In this document: one piece after another, positions 1 to 5,877 of the stretch | Layout: each line of letters opens with the position of its first letter | Position numbering within the stretch: position 1 is the first letter of the stretch | Assembly: GCA_900755865.1 (NCBI GenBank) | Contig: CAAEHZ010000485.1 | Coordinates: 1-5,888, forward strand | Direction of reading: 5' to 3' | DNA length: 5,888 nt | DNA from: Lachnospiraceae bacterium | Lineage (GTDB): Bacteria; Bacillota; Clostridia; Lachnospirales; Lachnospiraceae | Translations under genes and position numbers: made by a program | Notes under the pieces: generated by a model | Told to the model about the DNA's origin: nothing | Databases searched by the model: none | Seen by the model: the letters and a program-made list of their open reading frames with translations, nothing else

Positions 1-770
1 AAACCCGGGGCGAGGGAAACCCAGCCTCTGTCACCGAAAGCGTTGTTGGACCAGACACCGCAGGCATAGTCCATCACATAATACAGACCGCCCAGACCGG
101 CAATCATACAGCCGACACAGATTGCCACATACTTATACTTCGTTACGTTAATGCCCGCTGCATCCGCCGTATTAGGGCTTTCGCCTACCGCTCTCAGGTG
201 CAGTCCCACACGGGTATGCCCCAGAACATAGGAAGCCGCCAAGGCAATAATCACTGCCACATATGCCAGGAATCCATAGGATAAAAACAGCTTGCCAAAC
301 CAGCCGAGCTTACCGGCGAAGGGAAGGGTTTTGCTGAAATAGCTGCTGGTAGCACTCAGGGCGATGGAAGGAACATCACTGTCAACCAGCTTAATCAGGG
401 AACCGCCGAAAAAGTTACCAAAGCCCACGCCAAAGGTTGTCATGGCAAGACCTGTCACATTCTGGTTTGCCCGCAGGGTAACAGTCAAAAAGCAGTATAA
501 AAGTCCCATCAGCAGGGAACCCAGCAGACAGCACAGCAGAGGAATCATAACTGCTAAAAAGGGCACCATTGCCGCCGCTGCATTTGATACATGCCTTTCA
601 TAAAAGAAAGAACCGATAACGCCGCTGATTGCGCCTACATACATGACACCGGGAATCCCCAGATTCAGGTTTCCGGATTTTTCCGTAACAATTTCACCGG
701 TGCTGCCGAACAAAAGCGGAATCCCCTGCACAACAGCTCTGGGAATAAATGCAAGTAAAAAGTTTAACAT
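1..770 (-). CDS. Nucleoside ABC transporter permease 2 (NupQ/YufQ-like), 3' end beyond window
   Basis: This is an integral membrane subunit of a BMP-type nucleoside importer (BPD_transp_2 family). It pairs with the upstream permease to form the translocation channel. I translated the minus strand from the ATG at 770. The frame stays open for 256 residues to the window edge; family members are usually a little over 300, so the last fifth or so is missing. Family landmarks are GEIVTEKSGNLNLGIPG (residues 25-41), RANQNVTGLAMTTFGVG (100-116) and RAVGESPNTADAAGINV (193-209), the last being the conserved cytoplasmic loop that contacts the ATPase. Hydrophobic segments lie near 40-55, 68-97, 108-124, 163-184 and 214-233. 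An AGGAGG ends 10 bases before the ATG, inside the end of permease 1, whose stop is only 2 bp upstream, so the two are co-translated. The first conserved loop reads GIPG, where many relatives have G-x-E-G. The substrate is inferred from the operon. Confidence 0.93.
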   Translation of the reverse strand, partial: MLNFLLAFIPRAVVQGIPLLFGSTGEIVTEKSGNLNLGIPGVMYVGAISGVIGSFFYERHVSNAAAAMVPFLAVMIPLLCCLLGSLLMGLLYCFLTVTLRANQNVTGLAMTTFGVGFGNFFGGSLIKLVDSDVPSIALSATSSYFSKTLPFAGKLGWFGKLFLSYGFLAYVAVIIALAASYVLGHTRVGLHLRAVGESPNTADAAGINVTKYKYVAICVGCMIAGLGGLYYVMDYACGVWSNNAFGDRGWVSLAPG

Positions 771-772
771 AA

Positions 773-1873
773 TTACTCTGCCTCCTTTTCTGTCTTTTTA
801 CGAAACTGAAGCTTATAAGTAATGAAAAATTCACATCCAATGATAAAGAACAGAATAATACCGGTCAGGATATCCGCATAGGAATGATTCAGACCGAAAT
901 TCGTGGAAATCTCGCTGGCTCCTCTGTCCATAAAAATAATCAGGAAGCTGGAAAATACCATGGTAAGGGGATTAAACTTGGACATCCAGGATACAAGCAC
1001 CGCTGTAAAGCCCTGTCCTCCGGCGATTGTGGTAGTTACGGTGTGGTTGATACCGCCCACCAGTAAGAGTCCAACCAGTCCGCAGATGGCGCCGGAAAGC
1101 ACCATGGTACGGATAATGACCTTTCCTACTTTAATTCCCACATATTTTGCCGTGTTTTCGCTCTCTCCCACAACGGTAATTTCATAACCATGCTTACTGT
1201 ATTTCAGATAAATGTACATGAAAATTGTAATGATAACAGCTACAATAATACTCAGCAGGTACTTGGAGCCGAATATCTGGGGCAGCCAGCCCAGCTTGGA
1301 ATCCTGATTGATGATACCGATTTTACCGGAGCCCTTCGGCACCTCCCATACAATCGTAAAGAAAGCAACGAGCTGCGTGGCAATATAGTTCATCATCAGC
1401 GTGGAAAGGGTTTCGTTGGTATTCCACTTTGTCTTGAAAAAGGCAGGAATAAATCCCCAGATGGCACCTGCTGCAATGCTGGCAATTATCATGCAGACAA
1501 TCAGCAGTACGTTGGGAAGCTTATCTGCCAGGCAAATCATACATGCCGCAGCGGCAAGACCGCCCATCAGAACCTGTCCCTCTCCACCGATATTCCAGAA
1601 TTTCATTTTAAAGGCAGGAGTCAGCGCCAGCGCAATCAGAAGCAAAATTGCCGTATTCTGGAGCGTTACCCAGGTTTTTCTCACCGTACCGAAGGCACCG
1701 GTAAAAATAGATTCATATACCTGAATGGGATTGATTCCTGTGGTAATAGTCGTAATCACAGCACAGAGAATCAACGCCAGCAAAATAGCAGCCACCCGGA
1801 TTCCCATAGACCGGTACCAGGGCATGGCATCCCGTTTTACAACATGGAAAATCGGTTCCTTATTTTTCTGCAT
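773..1873 (-). CDS. Nucleoside ABC transporter permease 1 (NupP/YufP-like)
   Basis: This 366-residue polytopic membrane protein is the first permease of the importer (BPD_transp_2 family, the usual length for YufP-like proteins). Hydrophobic segments can be seen near residues 24-45, 72-88, 98-115, 120-143, 160-177, 205-224, 255-274, 288-315 and 336-354. Family landmarks are NIGGEGQVLMGG (94-105), KTKWNTNETLSTLMMNYIA (147-165) and the ATPase-facing loop VVGESENTAKYVGIKVGKV (234-252). The C-terminus is charged and cytoplasmic (FRKKTEKEAE). The ATG at 1873 is preceded by AGGAGG with 8 bases of spacing. The start lies inside the end of the ATPase gene (14-bp overlap), a strong sign of translational coupling. 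Permease 2 follows after 2 bp. Assignment to the family is secure; nucleoside as substrate is inferred from the binding protein family and from xpt next door. Confidence 0.95.
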   Translation of the reverse strand: MQKNKEPIFHVVKRDAMPWYRSMGIRVAAILLALILCAVITTITTGINPIQVYESIFTGAFGTVRKTWVTLQNTAILLLIALALTPAFKMKFWNIGGEGQVLMGGLAAAACMICLADKLPNVLLIVCMIIASIAAGAIWGFIPAFFKTKWNTNETLSTLMMNYIATQLVAFFTIVWEVPKGSGKIGIINQDSKLGWLPQIFGSKYLLSIIVAVIITIFMYIYLKYSKHGYEITVVGESENTAKYVGIKVGKVIIRTMVLSGAICGLVGLLLVGGINHTVTTTIAGGQGFTAVLVSWMSKFNPLTMVFSSFLIIFMDRGASEISTNFGLNHSYADILTGIILFFIIGCEFFITYKLQFRKKTEKEAE

Positions 1874-3395
1874 TGTCGCTGCCTCCTACTCTGGTCATCA
1901 TCATACCGACCTGATTTTTATCCGTTTTTCTGGCATCCACGATGCCGCTGACCTGTCCGCCGCAAAGCACCAGTATCTTATCGGAAAGCTGTAAAAGCAC
2001 ATCCAAATCCTCGCCGACAAAGATAACCGCCACTCCCTTTTTCTTCTGCTCGTTAATCAGTTCATATATGGTATAGGAAGAATTGATATCCAGTCCCCGT
2101 ACCGCATAGGCTGTCAGAAGCACTGTCGGCGCAGAGGCAATCTCTCTTCCTACCAGTACCTTCTGCACATTTCCACCGGAAAGCCTGCGCACCGGCGTTG
2201 TAACACCGGGAGTCACAACCTCCAGATTTTCCACAACATCCTCTGCCAGCTTTCTGGAGGGCTTTCTGTTGGTAAATGGGGTCTTTCCATGCCGGAAGGA
2301 ACGAAGCATCATATTGTCCGTTACGTCCATATTTCCTACCAGACCCATTCCCAGTCTGTCCTCTGGTACGAAGGAAAGGGAAACGCCCATATCCGCAATC
2401 TTTAAGGGATCCTTGCCGATAAGCTGCTCCCTGCTGCCGTCCTCCTCCACATAATAAATGGAACCGGATTCCGTTACCTGCAGGCCTGCAATGGCTTCCA
2501 GAAGCTCCTTCTGTCCACAGCCGGAAATACCTGCAATGCCAAGGATTTCCCCGCTGTACGCCGTAAAGGAAACATCCTGCAGCTTCAGGACGCCTTCCTC
2601 GCTGCGCACGGTAAGTCCCTCCACCTGGATTCTGGGCTTGGGATTGACAGGCTCCGGACGCTCTATATTCAGGGTAACGGCACGACCTACCATCATGTTT
2701 GTCATTTCCGTTACATTAGTATCCTTTGTCATCATGCTGCCGATATATTCCCCGTTCCGCAGGACTGCCACCCGGTCAGAAAGGGATTCCACTTCGTGCA
2801 TTTTATGGGTAATAATAATAATGGATTTTCCATCAGCACGCATTTTCCGAAGCACCGCGAAAAGCTTTTCCGTTTCCTGGGGTGTCAGAACCGCTGTCGG
2901 CTCGTCCAGAATCAGAATATCAGCGCCCCTGTAAAGCACCTTTACAATTTCTACCGTCTGCTTCTGGGAAACGGACATATCATAAACCTTCTGCTTCGGG
3001 TCCACATCAAAGCCGTATTTCCGGCAGATTTCTTCTATTCTGGCGGAAGCCTCCTTTATATTCAGCTTTCCCTCCAGTCCGAGAATAATGTTTTCCGTTG
3101 CAGACAATACGTCAATCAGCTTGAAATGCTGATGCACCATACCGATTCCAAACCCAAAGGCATCCTTGGGGGAACGAATTACCGCTTCCTTTCCGTTGAT
3201 GAAAATCTGCCCCTCATCCGGATAATAAATACCGGAAAGCATATTCATCAATGTAGTCTTTCCGCTTCCGTTTTCGCCCAGAAGCGCCAGAATTTCTCCC
3301 TTGTAAATATCCAGATTCACTTTTCTGTTCGCCACTACGGAACCAAAGGTTTTCGTAATGTTTTTCATTGAAACTGCAGCCGTTTTTTCTTCCAT
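1860..3395 (-). CDS. Nucleoside ABC transporter ATP-binding protein, two fused NBDs (NupO/YufO-like)
   Basis: This 511-residue cytoplasmic ATPase carries two nucleotide-binding domains in one chain, as is usual for BMP-type nucleoside and for sugar importers. NBD1 looks fully active: Walker A GENGSGKTT (40-48), Q-loop Gln89, Walker B LILDEPT (161-167) and H-loop His197. Its signature is MSVSQKQ (140-146) rather than LSGGQ, typical of this family. NBD2 is degenerate: GISGCGQKE (289-297) replaces Walker A and lacks the GK[ST], and LLTAYAVRGLD (426-436) replaces Walker B and lacks the DE pair. It does keep LSGGN (405-409). The chosen ATG at 3395 has GGAG with 6 bases of spacing. An in-frame GTG at 3419 and an ATG at 3407 lie upstream but lack well-spaced ribosome sites, so a start 4 or 8 residues longer is possible. 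It overlaps permease 1 by 14 bp. The lipoprotein gene lies 162 bp upstream, across a terminator. Confidence 0.95.
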   Translation of the reverse strand: MEEKTAAVSMKNITKTFGSVVANRKVNLDIYKGEILALLGENGSGKTTLMNMLSGIYYPDEGQIFINGKEAVIRSPKDAFGFGIGMVHQHFKLIDVLSATENIILGLEGKLNIKEASARIEEICRKYGFDVDPKQKVYDMSVSQKQTVEIVKVLYRGADILILDEPTAVLTPQETEKLFAVLRKMRADGKSIIIITHKMHEVESLSDRVAVLRNGEYIGSMMTKDTNVTEMTNMMVGRAVTLNIERPEPVNPKPRIQVEGLTVRSEEGVLKLQDVSFTAYSGEILGIAGISGCGQKELLEAIAGLQVTESGSIYYVEEDGSREQLIGKDPLKIADMGVSLSFVPEDRLGMGLVGNMDVTDNMMLRSFRHGKTPFTNRKPSRKLAEDVVENLEVVTPGVTTPVRRLSGGNVQKVLVGREIASAPTVLLTAYAVRGLDINSSYTIYELINEQKKKGVAVIFVGEDLDVLLQLSDKILVLCGGQVSGIVDARKTDKNQVGMMMTRVGGSDNAEK

Positions 3396-3401
3396 TCCAA
3401 T

Positions 3402-3405
3402 CTCC
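3402..3405 (-). promoter_or_regulatory. Ribosome binding site that decides the ATPase start
   Basis: GGAG on the minus strand sits 6 bases before the ATG at 3395. The alternatives have no comparable site: the GTG at 3419 is preceded by an A-rich stretch, and the ATG at 3407 directly abuts AGGA with no spacer. This supports a 511-residue ATPase. Confidence 0.6.
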
Positions 3406-3442
3406 ATTCCTGCGTACACCTGTTTCTCTTTTTTGTTTCTAT

Positions 3443-3511
3443 CCGCCCTTTTTCTATACAGTCAAGGAGTTTTCTGAACCGTTTTTCCTGAACCATATAG
3501 AAAAAGGGCGG
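3443..3511. repeat. Perfect 16-bp inverted repeat overlapping the terminator
   Basis: CCGCCCTTTTTCTATA (3443-3458) and TATAGAAAAAGGGCGG (3496-3511) are exact reverse complements separated by 37 bases. In the minus-strand transcript the first arm made (3511-3496) is also the 3' arm and T-run of the terminator stem, so the two hairpins cannot form together. The long hairpin is followed by A-rich sequence rather than a U-run, so it is not itself a terminator on this strand. It may be an antiterminator or an RNA-stabilising structure. Confidence 0.85.
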
Positions 3512-3539
3512 CGCGGTAAATATCCCTGTGCCGCCCTTT
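3503..3539 (-). terminator. Rho-independent terminator after the binding-protein gene (probably partial)
   Basis: On the minus strand AAAGGGCGGC (3539-3530) pairs perfectly with GCCGCCCTTT (3512-3503) across a 17-base loop. The downstream T-run partly overlaps the stem and continues as TTCTATAT. It starts 18 bases after the lipoprotein stop. Because the ATPase and permeases follow in the canonical order and no strong promoter is seen before them, it probably acts as a leaky internal terminator. That would leave more transcript of the binding protein than of the membrane components. Confidence 0.8.
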
Positions 3540-3552
3540 GCTTTACCAAAGG
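3535..3552. repeat. Small inverted repeat 5' of the terminator
   Basis: CCTTTG (3535-3540) and CAAAGG (3547-3552) are reverse complements with a 6-base loop. In the minus-strand RNA this hairpin uses part of the terminator's 5' arm, so it also excludes the terminator. It lies 5 bases after the lipoprotein stop codon. Confidence 0.55.
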
Positions 3553-3557
3553 AACAA

Positions 3558-4841
3558 TTAGTATGCGCTGTCCAGCAGCTTAATTCCATCGATTTCTACA
3601 TTAAAGTAAGGTGCAGAACGGAAGCCCTCGCCGGATTCATGGAAGTATCCGTCCAGAACAACTTCATGGTCAGGCTCATATGCAGCATCCGTATCTACAT
3701 CAGCCATGTAAGAAGTCAGCTCTTCGCCATTTACAGTAAAGGTAGAAGTATCAAAGGTATGAATCTTGCCTGCAATCAGGTCTGCCTTTGCAGCATCGAT
3801 TGCTTCCTGAGTTCCCTCTGCTGCTGCAGAACCAAGCTCTGTCAGTACAACAGAACCGGTTTCCAGAGAACCACACCAGTCGGTATCAATAGGAGTTCCT
3901 GCTGCAACACACTTAATTGCATATTCAAAGTAAGGCTCCCAGTTAATTCTGGAGGATACAATGAAGGTATTAGGACATGCTGCTGCGGTGCTTCCGTTGT
4001 AGGAAACATCCGGTACATTTGCTGTTTCACAGGCAGTAGGTGCGCCCATGGAATCTGCATGCTGGCTAATCAGCTTGCAGCCGTTCTGAATCAGCTTGTT
4101 AGCGCCTTCCTTCTCGGCGGTTTCGTCATACCAGGAACCGGTAAAGGTTACTTCCATGGTAACACTGGGACATACGGAACGTGCGCCAAGGAAGAAAGAG
4201 GTATAACCGGAAATAACCTCTGCATAGGTATAAGCTCCGACATAACCCATCTTTGCTTCGTCTGCAGTGATTTCACCGTTATCAATCATCTCATTTAACT
4301 TCATGCCTGCTGCGATACCTGCAAGGTAACGTCCGTCATAGATAGAAGCAAATGCGTTGTGGAAGTTGTCCATCTTTTCTGTATGAGCCTTGGTACCTGT
4401 TGCGTGGCTGAACTGAATATCGGTATATTCTCTTGCTGCCTCAATGATATAATCCTCATGACCAAAGCTGTCTGCAAAAATAAAGTCACAGCCTTCATCT
4501 GCCAGTTCGCAGGCTGCTTCGTAACATTCCTGACCTTCGGGAATGTTTGTCTTGATAAGGCACTCTACACCAAGCTTCTCACATGCCTCTTTCGCGGCAT
4601 TCAAGAAGTTTAAATCATAGGTAGAGTTCTCATCATGCAGGAAAATGAATCCTGCCTTAATTCCTGATGTGTCTACATCACCGGTGTTGGATGCATCAGA
4701 TGCTTCTACACTGCTTCCAACTGTTTCAGATGATACTGTGGAAGACGCGGTACTGCTGCCTGCCGTATTGGAACCACAACCAGCCAGTGTGCCGATTGTC
4801 AGTGCCATAACTGCAAATAAACTTACGACTTTCTTTTTCAT
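3558..4841 (-). CDS. BMP-family substrate-binding lipoprotein of a nucleoside ABC importer
   Basis: This 427-residue extracytoplasmic lipoprotein captures substrate for the downstream ABC importer. The N-terminus is a lipoprotein signal: MKKK, a hydrophobic core, and lipobox LAGC with the lipidated Cys at 22. A Ser/Thr/Ala-rich linker (about 23-58) follows, then the two-lobed BMP domain from about 61 to the C-terminus. Recognisable parts are KAGFIFLHDENSTYDLNF (62-79), YDGRYLAGIAAGM (168-180), KMGYVGAY (197-204) and GSWYDETAEKEGANKLI (235-251), leading into QHADSMG (260-266). The ATG at 4841 has AGGAGG at 7 bases and is directly followed by the signal peptide. The same frame is open up to 4958, but that extension would run through the promoter and the leader hairpin, so it is rejected. 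The mature domain has 11 further cysteines, which is unusual. BMP proteins such as PnrA/TmpC and BmpA bind purine nucleosides; the exact ligand here is inferred. Confidence 0.93.
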   Translation of the reverse strand: MKKKVVSLFAVMALTIGTLAGCGSNTAGSSTASSTVSSETVGSSVEASDASNTGDVDTSGIKAGFIFLHDENSTYDLNFLNAAKEACEKLGVECLIKTNIPEGQECYEAACELADEGCDFIFADSFGHEDYIIEAAREYTDIQFSHATGTKAHTEKMDNFHNAFASIYDGRYLAGIAAGMKLNEMIDNGEITADEAKMGYVGAYTYAEVISGYTSFFLGARSVCPSVTMEVTFTGSWYDETAEKEGANKLIQNGCKLISQHADSMGAPTACETANVPDVSYNGSTAAACPNTFIVSSRINWEPYFEYAIKCVAAGTPIDTDWCGSLETGSVVLTELGSAAAEGTQEAIDAAKADLIAGKIHTFDTSTFTVNGEELTSYMADVDTDAAYEPDHEVVLDGYFHESGEGFRSAPYFNVEIDGIKLLDSAY

Positions 4842-4848
4842 AATTTCT

Positions 4849-4854
4849 CCTCCT
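4849..4854 (-). promoter_or_regulatory. Ribosome binding site that decides the lipoprotein start
   Basis: A perfect AGGAGG on the minus strand lies 7 bases before the ATG at 4841. It selects the start that gives a clean lipoprotein signal peptide, instead of the open extension to 4958. Confidence 0.85.
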
Positions 4855-4895
4855 GATTTTTCCCTGATTGGGTAAGTGTGAGCTTCATTGAAAAG

Positions 4896-4924
4896 GGGGC
4901 AGTATGGTACCTCCATACAGCCCC
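4896..4924 (-). terminator. GC-rich hairpin in the importer leader (terminator or attenuator)
   Basis: On the minus strand GGGGC-T-GTATGG (4924-4913) pairs with CCATAC-T-GCCCC (4907-4896), with one T-T mismatch and a 5-base loop AGGTA. CTTTTC follows. The T-run is short, so termination may be weak. It lies 73 bases past the xpt stop and about 15 bases into the predicted importer transcript. It could end xpt readthrough, attenuate the importer message, or protect its 5' end. Confidence 0.6.
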
Positions 4925-4947
4925 ATCGTCTGCTCTCAACACAAGTC

Positions 4948-4977
4948 AGTATAAACACGGGTAACTATGCTTGTCAA
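4948..4977 (-). promoter_or_regulatory. Sigma-A type promoter for the importer operon
   Basis: On the minus strand there is a perfect -35 TTGACA (4977-4972), an 18-bp spacer and a -10 TATACT (4953-4948), one mismatch from consensus. Transcription would begin near 4940, giving a leader of about 100 bases. It lies just past the xpt stop, so the importer can be expressed independently of xpt. Confidence 0.8.
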
Positions 4978-4996
4978 GAAAAAACAGGAAATTTTT

Positions 4997-5575
4997 TCAG
5001 CTTCTGAAGCGGATTTCTCCGGTTTCCGCATCCATGCTTTCCACAATCGCCAGTGATTCCAGACGGATTCCCTTCGCGCGGATTAAATCGCCGCCCTTCT
5101 GGAAGCCCTTCTCCACAGCAATACCAATTCCCTCTGCGGTTGCTCCTGCCTCGCGGACGATTTCCAGAAGCCCCTCCAGCGCGCAGCCGTTTGCCAGGAA
5201 ATCATCAATAATCAGGATATGATCCTCCGGCTTGATAAACTTTTTGGAAACAATGACATCATACACTCTTTTATGGGTAAAGGATTCAATTTTAGTAGAA
5301 TATACCTCGCCGTCAATATTCAAGGACTGAGTCTTTTTTGCAAAAACAACCGGCACATGAAAATGCTGGGCTGCCACACAGGCAATACCGATTCCGGATG
5401 CCTCCACCGTCAGGATTTTCGTAATCGGACGGTCTGCAAACAACCTCGCCCACTCTTTTCCCATTTCATTGAACAAATCAATGTCCATCTGATGATTTAA
5501 GAAAGAATCTACCTTTAATACATTTCCTGCCTTTACTACTCCATCCCTGCGGATACGCTCCTCAAGTGCCTTCAT
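4997..5575 (-). CDS. xpt: Xanthine phosphoribosyltransferase
   Basis: Xpt is a cytosolic purine-salvage enzyme that joins xanthine (and, less well, guanine) to PRPP to give XMP and pyrophosphate. The 192-residue product matches the length of Bacillus subtilis Xpt and shares its hallmarks: the N-terminal GVV...[11 protein letters not shown] (12-29), [13 protein letters not shown] (51-63), VPVVFAKK (74-81), and the PRPP-binding loop [12 protein letters not shown] (119-130) with the two acidic residues Asp124 and Asp125. [14 protein letters not shown] (149-162) is the conserved segment near the C-terminus. The ATG at 5575 is preceded by AGGAGG at 10 bases, and the N-terminus [14 protein letters not shown] aligns with known Xpt starts. 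It is transcribed from its own promoter at 5640-5668. The binding-protein operon of a nucleoside importer follows after 155 bp, consistent with joint use of imported purines. No xanthine/uracil permease gene (pbuX) is beside it within the window. Confidence 0.96.
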   Translation of the reverse strand: MKALEERIRRDGVVKAGNVLKVDSFLNHQMDIDLFNEMGKEWARLFADRPITKILTVEASGIGIACVAAQHFHVPVVFAKKTQSLNIDGEVYSTKIESFTHKRVYDVIVSKKFIKPEDHILIIDDFLANGCALEGLLEIVREAGATAEGIGIAVEKGFQKGGDLIRAKGIRLESLAIVESMDAETGEIRFRS

Positions 5576-5639
5576 TGCTGTATTGCCTCCTCATTCGCTC
5601 TGTTTTTCACATTTTCTGCTCCCGTTTCAGGTAGCTTCT

Positions 5640-5668
5640 ATTATAAGAGGTTTCTGCTCTTTTGAGAA
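5640..5668 (-). promoter_or_regulatory. Sigma-A type promoter for xpt
   Basis: On the minus strand there is a consensus -10 TATAAT (5645-5640), a 17-bp spacer and a -35 TTCTCA (5668-5663), four of six matches. The start point would be near 5633, leaving a leader of about 58 bases before the ATG. That is too short for a purine riboswitch plus expression platform. Confidence 0.7.
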
Positions 5669-5673
5669 GTACC

Positions 5674-5765
5674 TTTTTCACACTAATCCTCATTTCTGCG
5701 CACGCTCTTTGCGCATCTCGAGTTTGTGTCAAGTGCGCGCAGACACAAATCTCGCGTGTGAAAAA
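5674..5765. repeat. MITE- or REP-like structured intergenic element
   Basis: Perfect 10-bp terminal inverted repeats TTTTTCACAC (5674-5683) and GTGTGAAAAA (5756-5765) enclose two nested hairpins. The first is TGCGCA (5697-5702) with TGCGCA (5710-5715). The second is CGAGTTTGTGTC (5719-5730) with GACACAAA plus CTCG (5742-5754, one bulged T); its loop holds the 8-bp palindrome TGCGCGCA (5734-5741). No coding frame of merit overlaps it, and I see no clear target-site duplication. Identity as a mobile or dispersed repeat is inferred from structure alone. Confidence 0.55.
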
Positions 5766-5785
5766 TTCCATTTTTCACACTAATC
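5674..5785. repeat. 15-bp direct repeat flanking the structured element
   Basis: TTTTTCACACTAATC occurs at 5674-5688 and again at 5771-5785, 97 bp apart. Weaker similarity continues to about 5700 and 5797. The inverted copy GTGTGAAAAA at 5756-5765 also pairs with 5771-5780 as a perfect 10-bp stem with a 5-base loop. The unit has therefore been duplicated or is a site bound several times. Confidence 0.75.
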
Positions 5786-5788
5786 TCC

Positions 5789-5877
5789 ATTCCGCAGGCA
5801 TTTCTAATGCCGAAGGAATCGCGAACTGAATTTCAGATTCAGTTCTGCAATAAAAAGCTACTTTGCGACGCCTGCGG
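5789..5877. repeat. Second cluster of inverted repeats upstream of xpt
   Basis: Three stems lie in sequence. ATTCC (5789-5793) with GGAAT (5815-5819) encloses GGCATT (5797-5802) with AATGCC (5806-5811). GAACTGAAT (5823-5831) pairs perfectly with ATTCAGTTC (5837-5845) around a 5-base loop. CCGCAGGC (5792-5799) is the exact reverse complement of GCCTGCGG (5870-5877) and could close the whole cluster. None is followed by a clear T-run on either strand, so I do not call terminators. Confidence 0.6.

Noticed and set aside
1190..1951. A 253-codon open frame on the plus strand
   Set aside because: It lies antisense to permease 1 and the end of the ATPase gene, which have clear family motifs and ribosome sites. 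Its product is of low complexity and matches no family I know.
2796..3371. A 191-codon open frame on the plus strand
   Set aside because: It is fully antisense to NBD1 of the ATPase and has no recognisable domain.
3440..3465. A possible promoter (TTGACT on the minus strand) in front of the ATPase
   Set aside because: At 17-bp spacing the -10 would read ATAGAA, which is poor, and it falls at the foot of the 16-bp hairpin.
3528..4298. A 256-codon open frame on the plus strand
   Set aside because: It is antisense to the BMP lipoprotein gene, and its Cys-rich composition is what the complement of that gene would give. It starts within the terminator region without a good ribosome site.
4887..4926. 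A 13-codon leader peptide (MGLYGGTILPPFQ) in the importer leader
   Set aside because: No convincing ribosome site precedes it and its residue composition suggests no attenuation logic.
4842..4958. A 39-codon N-terminal extension of the lipoprotein
   Set aside because: It would overlap the -10 box and the leader hairpin and would bury the signal peptide. The ATG at 4841 has a perfect ribosome site.
4978..4998. A 7-bp A/T inverted repeat (GAAAAAA / TTTTTTC) right after xpt as a terminator
   Set aside because: The stem has only one G-C pair and would be too weak. The nearby GCTTCAGAAGC palindrome at the xpt stop gives only a 4-bp stem and has no adjoining T-run.
5583..5783. A 66-codon plus-strand open frame in the xpt upstream gap
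   Set aside because: It overlaps the promoter and repeats, has no ribosome site, and its composition reflects the repeats.
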